NCBI RefSeq assembly: GCF_036588685.1
Contig: NC_086386.1
Location: 46,795,878-46,859,877, forward strand
Length of the DNA stretch: 64,000 nt
Direction of reading: 5' to 3'
DNA from: Mytilus trossulus
Taxonomy: Eukaryota > Mollusca > Bivalvia > Mytilida > Mytilidae
Of this stretch, positions 26,301-38,529 are shown in pieces. Position 1 is the first letter of the stretch. Every line of letters starts with the position of its first letter. Position numbers and translations under genes: made by a program. The notes under the pieces are model-generated. The model was not told the DNA's origin. It did not search any database and saw only the letters and a list, made by a program, of their open reading frames with translations.

Positions 26301-27883
26301 TATTTGTTTTATAAGATAAAATATTGCTTGTCTTGTCTTGTCTATAAAACGTTTTATTCAATGTTGTGGATTTTTTGTTTATTTTTATCGTGATTAAGAT
26401 GATAACATGTAATGTTGACTGTTGTACCCCTATTTTCGACAGTTTTTTTCTGGGTTTTTTTCACACATAGTGTCATTATATTGGAATTTTATACGACTAT
26501 AATACAGGAGAGAGATTTAGCTAACTATAAAACCAGGTTTCATCCACCATTTTCTCATAAAAATGCCTGTACTAAGTCAGGAATATGTCCATTCGTTTAA
26601 TGTGTTGAGCTTTTGATTTTGCCATTTGATTAGGGACTTCTGTTTTGATTGTTCCTCGGAGCTCAGTTTTTTTGAGATTTTACTTTTTATATGATGAATT
26701 ATTTGTCATGATACATTTATTGAATATTCATTAGGTTTTTTATTTTTTTTACATTCTTTTGATATCTTTATGATTCCCCTAACCAGAAAAATTAAGTTGA
26801 AATAGAAGTAAATTACCAAAATGAAAACATCCATTTGTGAAAATTTTCTCCTGGAATATCTCAGGTTACTTGTCCTAGTTGTGATTGGGGCTGTACTTTT
26901 AGTCCTTTTGGAATAATATCAGCCTTCAAAGTATTTAACGTTTATATTTTAACGTAACGTGCGTCGAGACGTGTGGCGGAATACAACGTTTGACAACGTC
27001 TTTAAAAAAAAAGACAGAAAGATAAGAAAATCCATCAAGAAAATTGTAGAAAAAACATAGACTCTAATTGAAAGACTGAGCAACAGGTGTGATATCATAT
27101 GCTTCAGAAAGGTAAGCAGATGATGCTCCGAACGTGGCTACCGTTACGTTGATTGTCAAAATTTGCATCTAGTGCAATAAAATTGGTACCGCTTTTTAAA
27201 AATACTTAGTACTACTTTCCATTAAATATAAATTCTATGAAATGAAGGTTTTTCAGAAACAATAGCATCTCAGAATTTCGATAAAACAAAATCCACATTC
27301 TGAATGACGAAAAACAAATTTAAATACATTGTATAATTCATTATGATACGTTATTTTGGTTGGCTATGACAGCAATCTCACGTCATTTCATTTCCAAATG
27401 AAATGTTCATTATGACAGTAGCTCCCGCAATAAAGTGCTTCAAACAAAGTTACTTCGGTCAAGGCTTTTACACCCAAATGAAATTTTTTTTAAAACTTGC
27501 AATTCTTAAATGAACACTTCACCTTTCAATTTTTATTTTTTTAAACTTTCAGATTTTTTCAGAATGGTTTGCTGATTTCTTACCTTCATGAAAATATCCA
27601 AATGTATTAAATTATAAAATAGCAACTTTTCAAGACAAAACATATTATTCCATTAAAGGATACGACTCGGAAAATCTGTCTGTTCAGTATGTAGGAAAGA
27701 GCATTACTGTCTTTCTTGTAACATTTTTTTAATACAATTGCCCGAAACTTATTGAATACAGAATTTTCGTAAATTTTTTTAAGGTTCTCTTTATTAAAAT
27801 TAGAAAAAAGATACAATACCTTTCTTTATTCCCATAACAGAACATAAAATATTGAATATTACTACAGCAATTATCCGGTACAT
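20400..27883 (-). CDS. VT1: single-pass membrane protein with one vWA domain
   Basis: Exons: 27883-27820 (ATG, signal peptide MYRIIAVVIFNILCSVMG), 26162-25629 (vWA), 24928-24812 (stalk), 24297-24207 (membrane), 20475-20400 (tail, stop TGA). Lengths 64+534+117+91+76 give 294 codons including the stop (293 aa) in one frame. vWA spans about residues 22-199 and starts DIVFLIDTSASIS; the MIDAS motif DxSxS and the second-loop TDG (TLTDGDSND) are both intact, so divalent-cation ligand binding is plausible. N-glycosylation sequon in VYNIT. The only vWA cysteine is in YICNLVP; the stalk has one cysteine, 12 residues from its start, then Ser/Thr-rich sequence. The membrane helix lies at about 240-262, followed by RRKCSRKRK as stop-transfer and a short tail ending TTFIN. 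Most divergent of the five paralogs. Expected topology is type I at the cell surface; the ligand is unknown. Confidence 0.92.
21030..22441 (+). pseudogene. Tc1-type transposase pseudogene
   Basis: Fragments in several plus frames follow the order of a Tc1 transposase: HTH part near 21044-21150 (MIRAGMTHADVLNYFHVAKI), RGARLQYARARL near 21810-21850, a DDE core with GGRSVMVRGGRCHNG near 21990-22035, QENARCH near 22155 (family DNARPH), then LSPIESNWINF near 22250 and ARGGHVRY-like end (VRGGHVRY) near 22420-22440. Stops and frameshifts interrupt it. A tandem CACCATACACC-rich array at about 21180-21580 splits the first third. It lies in the last intron of VT1 region, between 20475 and 24207. Confidence 0.85.
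21180..21580. repeat. CACCATACACCTTACACC-type simple array
   Basis: Two blocks (21180-21290 and 21425-21575) of short units built from CACCAT, TACACC and TTACACC, separated by about 130 bases of AT-rich sequence. The array lies inside the Tc1 transposase relic and arose or inserted after it. Confidence 0.75.
23380..24040 (+). repeat. long composite dispersed repeat (R4 with 5' extension)
   Basis: Begins near CTCTGACTGTTTATGACGTC, passes through GGCTTTGAACTAGCTGTCA, GGTTGGGATCCCGCTAAC, ACCCCGCCACATTCTATAG and the R4 body, and ends CAATCATGTCACATCTTCG. It shows that the short R4 copies elsewhere are fragments of a unit of at least 650 bases. No coding frame. Confidence 0.65.
26404..26695 (+). 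repeat. dispersed repeat R5
   Basis: Marked by AGAGATTTAGCTAACTATAA, AACCAGGTTTCATCCACCAT, TGATTTTGCCATTTGATTAG and GATTTTACTTTTTAT. Copies at 34108-34220, 37160-37375, 55370-55590, 58735-58930 and 59335-59585, all on the plus strand. It sits between the first two VT1 exons. Confidence 0.7.
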
Positions 27884-29070
27884 TTTTCATATTGTAATTC
27901 CTATAAACATTAGGCTTCCGTTTGAGATAAACGGTGATTTCACTTCTATTGATTATTGATTTGTACAATTTGCATTTCAAAACTTGTCATTTAATCAAAC
28001 AATTTTATATACATTTATTTGATCTTTGACCGTTGTATAGGTATAGAATTCTTTTATCACTAACTAGTTTCACTGTGTCTATAGTCCGCAGAGAGATCTT
28101 TCCCTATAAATATATACGCACAAATATCCTTGTTACACTTGTGGCGATTCTAAAAAGATAAAATTTATTATGTTGTAAAGTTTATGAAATTGAAGATAGT
28201 CTAAAGCGGGTGAAATATTTCGTGCATATTCAAATATAACAGCACATGGAATGTAGGATCACAAAAGGCGAGCATGAACTGTTCAACGCGAGTGGCTGCT
28301 AGCTTGAGCCTGGTTCAACGAACTTCTTTTTATCATTTTTTTCAAATATACTCGAAAAACAAGATAAATCAAACTTCTCTCTTAAAAGAAGGATATTCAA
28401 AAGACTTGTATTATCAAGAAGAAAGAGATATTTGTTTTCGTCACAGATAATGGTTGAATATCAACCATTCGACTACTACAATTATCAAATTCCTGTCCTA
28501 GATTTCATTCAAACTTTTTATAAGTCTTCCCCTTTGAAACATATGCGACAAATACCTTAAATAATTCAGGTCTTGCATCTACATTTATAAATGTTTACTA
28601 GTATGTATTTTCTTTAGTCTATCCTGCATAAGGAAAACGAGATCGGTTAACACATTCTGTATGATAAAACACAATTCAGAATATCTTAGTATTTCGTATC
28701 GGAACATTTTTCATCGAAACTAATAAGGCAATAATTTATAAAAAGAAGATGTGGTATGATTGCCAATGAGACAACTATCCACAAAAGACCAAAATATGAC
28801 TTAAAACCCTCAATTATAAGAAGATCTAAGAATTTATCATTTTGCATTTAGCATTATATCAGGGTATAAATTAGATTTATTTGATATGACTGGTGCCTTT
28901 CATGGTTGTATTTAATACACACACCATTTAATTGCTAATTCCACTTGGAACCCATATTTTTGCGCGTATCTCCTGTAAGTCATTGCATAATTAACGTCAT
29001 ACCGAAGAAGGGTTATACAATACAGAATAATGCGCGAAAAATTAGCAGAATAGAGGGGAGATGAACAAGC

Positions 29071-29410
29071 AATAAAGAATAGAGAAGGATGGGGTGCTAC
29101 AAAATAAAGAATAGAGAAGGATGGGGTGCTACAAAATAAAGAATAGAGAAGGATGGGGTGCTACAAAATAAAGAATAGAGAAGGATGGGGTGCTACAAAA
29201 TAAAGAATAGAGAAGGATGGGGTGCTACAAAATAAAGAATAGAGAAGGATGGGGTGCTACAAAATAAAGAATAGAGAAGGATGGGGTGCTACAAAATAAA
29301 GAATAGAGAAGGATGGGGTGCTACAAAATAAAGAATAGAGAAGGATGGGGTGCTACAAAATAAAGAATAGAGAAGGATGGGGTGCTACAAAATAAAGAAT
29401 GGAGAATAAT
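29071..29410. repeat. 32-bp minisatellite, about ten copies
   Basis: Ten complete units, each ending GGATGGGGTGCTAC (ends at 29100, 29132 and so on to 29388), essentially identical, plus a partial unit AAAATAAAGAAT. The unit contains AAAGAATAGAGAAGG. The near identity suggests recent expansion. Open frames through it are artefacts. Confidence 0.95.
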
Positions 29411-29837
29411 TTGCAGAGAATATATAAAAAAAAGAAGATGAAGATTATAGCCTAACAAAGTTATATATAATAACAGAAATAACCGTCCATCCAGACCGTA
29501 TAGAACCCTCAACGAAATCACGAGACCATTGATTTATTTTGTCGGACTCAAGACGTCTCGAGTTGATAAACAATGAAATCAATAATCATATTACAAGAGA
29601 GAATCATGGAACTTAAAGCTAGTTTTCTTATGGTCATCAAAATCAATAGGGTATAATTCCATGATTAAGTATATAACATGAGATAAAAGTAACTACATTT
29701 TGGTACTTAAATTTTAAAAAAAAACTGTAATAAACTTTATTCTATAGTCCAATAGATGATTAAGGGACAACATCAAAAGTTCAATGTAGGATAAAAAAAA
29801 AAAAAACGTAATTAATATAGTTTTTTCACTGACCCCC

Positions 29838-29963
29838 TACCCCCCCCCCCCCCCCCCCCCCTTTAACTTAATTTGGGAAAAATTGATGGACCAATAAGGA
29901 TATATATAAAATCGATGTCAATTAAACAAAACTTGCAGCACTTTTGACGCCCCCCCCCCCCCC
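29838..29963. repeat. two poly-C tracts
   Basis: Runs of more than 20 C near 29841-29862 and about 14 C near 29950-29963, 90 bases apart, on the VT2 side of the minisatellite. They are hard to sequence and length is uncertain. Confidence 0.8.
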
Positions 29964-30486
29964 AAACTATTTGAATTTAGTTTTTCATCCTTCATTGTTT
30001 TTCATGTCGCCCCCAAGATAAATTATGTGTGTGCATGTAAATATCCCTATTATAAAATATAATCTGTACATATATGGAGCACACTTATAAAAGAAAGAAA
30101 AAACAAGTGCATGCATACTAAATATAGTGACGTTGGACATTTCATGATGCAGACGGAGAGCCTTTTCCACCTGCAAATAAATATACCAAGCCAAAAACAC
30201 GTCTTTATATTCAGTCAGATTTACAGTATAGGGATCAATAATATAAGTATTAAGTTAATGTATGGTAAGTATATACTGAAGATTTAAATGTACATTGCAC
30301 CAATGACTCTGTGCACCTTTAATCCGATGTAATCCCCTTAATCTCTTTAATGTGAAAGACTAATTCCATTTCTGTGTATTTTATTAGTATCAACGTCAAA
30401 ACAAAACCTTTAAGATATATGGTTATATTGTGTAAAGAAAACTATGATAAAACATCATAAAAATATGAATTATTAGTTTAAATGAC

Positions 30487-33400
30487 ATGATTCCAAGTAG
30501 GATTTTTCTTTGGATTGTTATTTTTCCATCAAATGTTTACTTGTTAAAAGGTAATGTAATATAGGTACTTTCTGGTACAAAAAAAATATTAACTAACCAC
30601 TGCGTGTCCTCATGAGAGCAGAATAATAACATAACAGACTAAACATTCAACTATTAACATGATTTTAATGATTGAGTTGAAGAGAGAGAGACAAATTTAT
30701 ATAACAAAATTACCATTTACTTAAAACATGTCTTTTACTGAGATCCCATAGCTGCATGTAGAAATTATAAACAAGCGAGAACCCATACGTGAAAAAAAAA
30801 TTTGGAAACCAATTATGTTAAGCTGAGACTACTGTTAAGCTAGTACCAGTTTAACCAAATTAATGAAGTTTTCATTGTTTTATCATTTTAAAGGCTGTAC
30901 GTAAAATGTATTTGCGTGAACTTTAAAGTATCTTAGGTATACGTCAATTAGGTAGTAATTAAGCAACCCAACAACACAAAATATCTTAAACACATATGGA
31001 GGTAACATAAAGCCATCATGCAAACAATTATCCATACATGTCAAATAGACATGTCAAAAAAGATAAATGTCAAATCAGTCTTACATTTTTATCTTGTTTT
31101 TGACATTTTTCTCTGTTCTATATAATGTCTGTCCATTTTTCTCTATTCCCAATATTTAAGCATGTCATTTTTTCTTTATTCTTTAATTATTTGGTCCATT
31201 TTTCTCTATTCTTTTAATTGTCCTATTATTCTCGAGTCTGTAAACCCCCATATCCACACCCTCATTTATATGACTAATTTAACATTATATACATGTACAC
31301 ATATTGCAGATGTAGTTTTCGTGGTGGATAAGTCAGCCAGTTTGTCAGCAGAGGATTTCTCAGAAGCTGTAGATTTTATATACAATGTGACTAAATTCAT
31401 CACAGTTGGTTCAACTGCGACTCAATTCTCGGTAGTGACGTTTTCTAGCGATATCACAGAACGTTTTGATTTGAACGACTACTCAACAAATGCTACGATA
31501 CTAAATGCTATTAGTGGCCTCAAAAGTATCACACCAAGTGGTAGCACGTACACATACGATGCTTTAACTTTTGTACGGACGTCTTCCTTCTTATCTTCAA
31601 AAGGAAGTCGTTCTAATGCAGATAAGACTGTTATTATATTGACCGATGGACAATCCGTCAATTACCCGAGAACTGCAACAGAAGCTGATTTACTCAAAAC
31701 TAATCTTGGTGCGGAGGTATTCTCCATTGGAATAGGCTCAGCTATATCAGCCAGTAATGTTGAGTTATTAAGTATGTCCAGCGACCCTGATTCGTATTAT
31801 TCCCATCACGTGGAGTCATATATCGATCTGTGTAGTCTTATTCCGACCGTCGTTCCTAAGATCGGTAAGTAAAACATTATATTAGAACCTGTGTTTGCAG
31901 TGAAAGCCATTTATAGATTTGTTTTATCCAAGTATTGTCTTGGATTGTTAAAGTAATCTTTTTCTAATTCACAAGGACACAATTGTGGTATCTACGAGAT
32001 CTATAAGACAAGTTAGTATGAACATAAGGAGGCGTGGTGTGATACCAAAGAAACAAAGATATAAGACATGGTTGTTACTGATTTCTGATTTAAGCTAAAA
32101 TTTAAAAAAAAATTAAAAAAAAAACACACACACAAAACAAAACAATTGAGGCAAAAGGAAGCCCTGAACAGATCCGTGGTTTTGGACAGTCACATACCTA
32201 TGCGTGGCGGGGTTAAACATGTTGAACGTTATATCGTCCTTTATCCTTCTCTAACCTGGTACAGTGTTTTGATAAAAAGACATAAGAATAAACTACAAAA
32301 CCAAAGTCGTCCGCTCAGCAGATCGACACAAAGCAACTCAATAAATGGCAAAAATCTAATTCGATTTAAAATGTGCAATTGTAAGTGTTATCGCTGACCA
32401 AAGCCCAATATCAACTAATAACCAGATCTAATTTTTATAAACCAGAATTTCATGAGGACTTGTGTATCAAATCTGTTTCAATTCATTCAAAATTAGCTTC
32501 TTAAAGAATTGACCATGTGATATAACTTAAATAAGGACATGCCATAAATCAGTTGTTATAAAAAAAATCATATGAAATAGATGAAAGCAATTAAAGTTAA
32601 CCAGATGGTCCTTAACTAGGAGAAATCCAGGTACCGCATAGTCTGTTACAAAGGGGTCATCAGACATGAAAGATATGAAACAATTTAATTGAGAAAACGG
32701 CATGATTTATAAAAAGAACAATTTGCTACATTTGATGAGACTATATATTTAAATTAAATGCTGTTTTTATTTAGATCCAACAGTTACTCCTGATGCTGTT
32801 AGTGGGTGTCCAGCGGCTGCAGCATCAACTTCTCCAGGTAATCTTAACATGGTAAACAAATGCTTTTTGCGATAGTAATAACATGCAGAAAAGGATCAGC
32901 TTACCCTTCCGAAGCACTTGAGATCATTACAGGTTGTTGGTAGGGTTCATGCTGTTCAGTCTTAGTTTTCTGTTTTGTAGACTTGTTTTTCTTTACGATG
33001 ATTTTCATTTTTTCCATGATGGTGTTTACTTGCAATTGCGACTTTGTTGTTCCTTCTGTTGTCGTCTGCCGCACTTTTTTCTGCAGATTGTTTGAAGAAT
33101 ATACAAGAATCTAAAGTATATACATGACACTATAAAAGAATATTAAACGTATATCCAATCTTTTAAAATCATAACCTTACATTGTACTTTTAAAAACAAT
33201 TCTCGGGATATTCTAGTCTGACATGGCCTCAGTCTTCTTTAAACTAAGTGTTACTGTGTTTTTGTTAATTTTACATATGCAAGAGGTATAAGGGTATAGT
33301 TGAGATCTCACAATATATGTTTAACCCTGCCGCATTGTAGCGCCTGTCCAAAGTCAGGAGCCTCTGGCCTTTGTAAGTCTTGTATGTTTTTAGATTTTAG

Positions 33401-35847
33401 TTCATTTATATGTGTTGGAGTTAAGTATGACGTCCTTTTTACTGAACTATTACACATTTTCATCAAGGGGCCAGCTGAGGTCCACCTCTGGGTGCGGGAT
33501 TTTCTCGCTGCATTGAAGACCTTGGTGGCCTTCGGTTGTAATCTGCTCTTTTGTCGGGTTGTTGTCTCTTTGACATATTTCCTATTCCCATTCTCAATTT
33601 TAAATTATCATTGCATGCATATTTTACTTTTGCTATTCACCCTGTTATTAACACTTAAACAAGTTTGAATTACCACACATTGCTTAAGATAGTAGTACAG
33701 TTACTTTTTTTTGAACTGATAGTTGAAATCATTATATATATTAGTTCATAAAGCATCAATTGATATACTACACTGTAAAAATGGTGCTATGATCATAAAC
33801 ACTAATCTAAGCACATATCTTTCTCTTTTTTTACACGTTTTGGTCTAAGTATGTTTAGGTTGACAATATGCTAAGAATTGTGTTTAAGATCGAGTTTTGC
33901 TCAGAAATTAGTGGGTTTTTCTTAATTTTAACTTTAATTATAAAACAGATTTTAAAGTGTTTAAATTCAAAACATGTCTATACTTTGCTGACTGACAAAT
34001 TTGCATAAAACTAGAAATGTTATCCAAGTGTTTATTTTCTAAGCACGATTTTTACAGTTTATCTTTTTTATACAAATGAAAAAAATCATAATTCACATTG
34101 AAATTTGGGAGATCCATTCGTTTGAAGTGTTTGTGCTTTTAATTTTGCCATTTGATAAGGGACTTTTTCTTTTTGAATTTTTTGCGTAGGTCGGTATTTT
34201 TATTATTTTACTTTTAAGATATATTTTGTTTTCCAGATGATAACACAGTAGTAGTAGCCGGAGTGGCGGCTGCAGCAGCTGTAGCAGGAATAGGCCTTAC
34301 CGCACTTATTGCCTCTTTACTTGAAAAGAAAGTGTAAGTGATTATATACGTTAACAGTGGTGTTTGTTTTTTTTTTTCGCTTTTTCAACTGAGTTTTGTA
34401 GTCTGTTCTAGTCTTGTACTTTTACACCTATGTCCTAGCAAAGGGGAGGGTTTTGCGCTTGCAAAATAGTTCAACCCCATCATATTCTATATGTGCATGT
34501 CCCATGTCAGGAGCATGTAGTTCAGTTGTTGTCGTTGGTTCATGTCTGCTATAAAATAAAATTGAGAATGGAAATAGGGGATGTGTCAAAAAGACAACAA
34601 CCTGACCAAATAAAAAAACAACAGCAGAAGGTCACCAACAGGTCTTCAATGTAGCGAGAAATTTTATAGCCGACTGTACTGTATGGGTATTTCTCATTGT
34701 TGAAGTTCTGTAAAGTTACTAATAGTTGCTTTCATCCACTGCATTTGAACACTGTTGGATAGTCGACCCATTGGCAAGCATCCCACATTTCCAAAGTAAT
34801 TTTCATATAAAATCATTGTGTATACAGTAAGTTAGCGATATGTTCTTTTGGCATGTATAGGGGCCAGCTGAAGGACGCCTCCGGGTGCGGGAATTTCTCG
34901 CTACATTGAAGACCTGTTGGTGACCTTCTGCTGTTGTTTTTTTTATTTGGTCGGGTAGTTGTCTCTTTGGCACATTCCCCATTTCCATTCTCAATTTTAT
35001 AGTTTACAGGTACTAGATGATATTTCACTCAATTAAGTTTATTGACAGTGTTGTGCTAATTTAAAACTTATCAAAATATATTTGTCTTAAAAGTAATGAT
35101 TACCTTTTTCATAAAAGGTTTCCTATTCCTTCAACTGCTGAATTTCATTCAAAAATTTAAATACGATTTTTTTGGCATTGAAAACTTATGATTTTTGAAC
35201 TACAAGAAATGTTAAATAAAGACTCATCAAAGATAATAGGCTTATAATATTTTACGCGCATTTCGTCAACACAAAACTCGTCAGTGGCGCTCTCAATGTT
35301 AATTCGTTTGATGGTCAAATTCATCATGGAGTTAAACAGCATAGATAAACAAATTTTGCTGTTCGGTGTGATTCAAGGCTCCATGTTGGAGACCGTCCTT
35401 TGACCTACAATTGTTCACTTTTACAAATTGTGACTTGGATGGAGAGTTGTATCATTGGCACTCATACCACATCTTCTAATACCTATAAGGTATACAAATT
35501 TATGTAAAGCAAATCTAGTTTGAGATTTATTTGTGGGAGATAAATACCAATCTTTTATATTATATAATGTTGATTTTGTTTTAATTTTAACATTGTTGTG
35601 TATAAATGTGTAGAAATGTAGCAGATACACCTCGTTTACCTGACCTAATTTGAATGAATCGATTCCTATAATCAAATTGAAATGATATATGTATTTCAAC
35701 ATTTTTTTCAGGAGGGGATTATTTGGTAAAAACAACAAGGTAGATCCCTATGACAGTATGACCAGACAAGGAACAAACAGAGCCATTTTTGATGCTAATG
35801 CCCTGAATGATCCCTCAGCCAGAGAAGTACCAGCTCCAGATGTTTGA
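30487..35847 (+). CDS. VT2: single-pass membrane protein with one vWA domain
   Basis: Exons: 30487-30550 (ATG, signal peptide MIPSRIFLWIVIFPSN), 31310-31864 (vWA), 32775-32837 (stalk), 34237-34333 (membrane), 35712-35847 (tail, stop TGA). Total 915 nt gives 304 aa in one frame. vWA covers about residues 22-206: DVVFVVDKSASLS carries an intact MIDAS DxSxS and VIILTDGQS the second-loop Asp. Sequon in IYNVT; single vWA cysteine in DLCSLIP. The stalk is the shortest of the family (21 residues) with one cysteine in VSGC. The membrane exon is Ala/Val-rich (VVVAGVAAAAAVAGIGLTAL) and its arginine/lysine stop-transfer is completed in the last exon. The tail of about 45 residues contains KVDPYDSMTRQ. 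It is the only plus-strand member. Its vWA is closest to VT5 (same 555-nt exon length; DPDSYY and VPKIG shared). Confidence 0.93.
33279..33605 (+). repeat. dispersed repeat R2
   Basis: Starts GAGGTATAAGGGTATAGTTG, contains AACCCTGCCGCATTGTAGCG and GGGGCCAGCTGAGGTCCACC, and ends CATTCTCAATTTTA-like. Other copies: 34555-34665 (minus), 34860-35005, 39845-40170, 62100-62240, and a decayed one at 16690-16800. Lies in VT2 intron 3. Confidence 0.75.
34370..34800 (+). repeat. R4 copy split by an inverted R2 insertion
   Basis: R4 sequence runs to about 34555 (GTTGTCGTTGGTTCATGTC), is interrupted by R2 in minus orientation (34555-34665, AAAATTGAGAATGGAAATAG), and resumes at AGCCGACTGTACTG. The uninterrupted copy at 48015-48250 gives the original order. 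All within VT2 intron 4. Confidence 0.65.
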
Positions 35848-35895
35848 AAAGCGAAAAGTTTTTACATAAGATTCAATCTATTTTTTCTCGAAGGA

Positions 35896-35901
35896 AATAA
35901 A
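35896..35901 (+). terminator. VT2 polyadenylation signal
   Basis: AATAAA lies 48 bases after the VT2 stop codon (35845-35847), a normal position for a cleavage/polyadenylation signal. No transcript evidence is available. Confidence 0.55.
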
Positions 35902-38529
35902 ATCCGTTCCAATCTAATGTATTTCTTGAAGAGCTAACCCCAGCACTGATAGATTTTTTTTCTGGGCCAGATATTTTGTTCTATCATAACAATACTTACT
36001 ACACGTTTAATATTTTTCGTAGCAGCTCTTTTATTTGCAATATCTGTTTCAAAAATGACGACAGATACTAATATTAGTATGTTCCAATTGTAGTTAACCC
36101 TATCCCGTCCTCTTAACCTCGAATTCGACCTACCGAATTAGACATACCACCAGCGTTTATACTTTCAGTAGCAACACGGCATGTGCCTCATGTTGAGCAG
36201 AATTTGCTTAGCCTTTCCCTGTTTTTGATGGGATTCGAGTAGTTTTTTGTTCTATTGTTTGTCTTTTGGTCGTACACCGATTTTTAGGGTGTTTTTTGTG
36301 TCATGCTGTTGTCATTTTTTTTTTTGAATTTTGAGTTGGAATATCCTTTTGGTATATTTTTCATCTCTTTAAAAAAAAAAGAAGATTAAGTTACCATAAC
36401 TGGAAAATGTTAAACTTTTCCTAAGAGATTGATTTCTCTATCAATTGGTATGAACATTTCCCTTACAAATGCAAAAACCACTCATTTGACGAAAAGAAAT
36501 ATTTGGAAGACGATATATTTGTAAAAAAGTAGACATTTTATTTTTCTCATTGATATGTGCACACATTTTTTTAAGCTTTTTGCATCATCGTGTTTTCTTG
36601 TACCAGTTCTCACGTTACTGTATGCAATCTACTTTTATATCAACCATGTCATATGTGTTATTATTGTTATGATTGCACGTCTATTGTTGTTATTTGATTC
36701 CATTAAAGTTGTAAATAAATTGTTCTTCGCAAAAAAATTACAAGTTACAAAAAAGTAAAAAACAAACCAATGCAAAAAACAAATACAGGAAAACATTCGT
36801 TGTCAATACGACGAACAAGATCGTATATATTCTAAAAATATTTTTGATTTCATGTTCCACTTATAAGTTATATGTGCTTTAACCATAATGTGTCCACACT
36901 AAACAGAACCTGCTGTGAATTATAAAATAAAATATATGCTACTGGATGTTAACCAAATAATAATAAACCTACCAACAAGTGAATAAAAGGCGAAACAAAA
37001 TATGAGCGAAAAATCAAATATAAATAGTAGGCAGTAGTTGTGACAGTACAGTGAAACATTTTCCTCGAACTAAAGCTTCTTTTTTTATATCAAAACGTAG
37101 GCAATGGTAAAAGATATGCAACATACATTGTTGTCAATAACATGAATTTAATGAACTGTCATACAAGTAAGAGGTTTAGCTAGCTAGCTGTAAAACAAGG
37201 TTCAAGCCATAATTTTCTACATCAGAAAATGCCTGAACCAAGTCGAGAATATGACAGTTCTTATCCATTCGTTGGATGTGTTTGAGCTTTAGATTTTAGC
37301 CATTTGTTTAGTGACATTCCAATTTCTTTTTCTTCGGAGTTCGGTTTTCTTGTTATTTTGATTTATTTGTTTCTTTAAAAGAAACTATGTCTTTGTCTTT
37401 ATTTTAAAAATTTGATTGAAGAATGCATTTCTTTTTTGAAAATGTGTGTTTGAATGTTGAGTATTGAACTAACTTTACATCCCTTTTTAAAACCAAAGCC
37501 CAAATTTATATTTCGAAATTTTGAACTATAAGATGATGCCTCTGCTGGTGGACTATTAGTCCACGAGGGTATCACCAGCTCAGTAGCCAGTATTTCAGTA
37601 CTGGCATGAAAATACGGATTTTTTGTGTTATTAAAATTTTGCTGTTACAAAATATTAGAAATTATTAGAAATTAAGGAATGTATCTCCCTCATGCAAAGC
37701 TCTGATTCCTTTCAAGGATTTGGGTATATTTTTTGGACCTTTTGGGTTATAGCTCTTCATCTTTTATATAAGCTTTGGATTTCAAATATTTTGGCCACGA
37801 GCATCACTGAATAGACATGTATTGTTGAAATGCGCATCTTGTGCAAGAAAATTGGTACCGTTAATTTTATTATATATATGAAGCAGAAAATCAAATGCAG
37901 AAAAAATGCTCAACTGTTTCTATAATTAATACCGGTATTAACAAAAAAATAGTGCAGTAAAATTGGTACCGTTACCGTTTTTACAAGCACAGCAATATCG
38001 TTTAAAATATATGCCTTCAATTAAGAACCAAACGTCTTTAAAAAAAACCATACAAAATGTTGACTTGATTTAAATTTATCCTCGACATTATCACTGGATG
38101 TTCATGGCTTGTTTTAAATGTATAGCAGAAAAGACAACATACTAAAACTATTTATTGAAAATACAATTATGGTTTAAAATTCATGAGGAGGAATTGTGTA
38201 CAGGCCTTCTTTCAATGCTATTTACATTACTATGTTGAATGAATGCATTGTAGTTTGACATGCTTTAAAGTTTACAAAGTACAAATTAATATATTCAAAT
38301 TTACATGTTTGTTTATCATTCGGGATATATAGTTTCAAAATAAACACTTAAACTAGAAAAAATATTTAATAGTCGGACAGTCCATAGTTAGAAATAATGC
38401 TTTTTGAACACAAAGGGGAAATTTTCATCTTCAATAGCCAAGAAGTACGATCCAGTCCCATCATTTCCACTCTATGAATCGTAATCCTTGGCTTGCTAAG
38501 ATGGAAAATTGTACATGCATTGTTCATTT
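35902..38529. other. convergent intergenic region between VT2 and VT3
   Basis: Holds R3 (36095-36370), R5 (37160-37375) and an R1-related copy (37720-37862). The 3' ends of VT2 and VT3 face each other. No exon recognised. Confidence 0.5.

Larger units (their letters stand above)
27884..30486. other. divergent intergenic region between VT1 and VT2
   Basis: The first exons of VT1 (minus) and VT2 (plus) face away from each other across this 2.6 kb. It must hold both promoters, though none can be placed. Contents: an R4 end (28739-28800), the 32-bp minisatellite (29071-29410) and two poly-C runs (about 29841-29862 and 29950-29963). Confidence 0.6.

Noticed and set aside
27577-27690. Possible VT1 first exon ending ATGAAG-GTAAG
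   Set aside because: It ends in phase 0, while the vWA exon needs phase 1. The exon at 27883-27820 fits phase and has a better signal peptide.
29321-29521. Minus-strand frame over the minisatellite
   Set aside because: A 32-bp unit kept open by chance; leucine/serine-rich repetitive product with no gene context.
33300-33668. Plus-strand frame of 122 codons in VT2 intron 3
   Set aside because: Covers an R2 repeat copy; no domain and it conflicts with the phase-consistent splicing of VT2.
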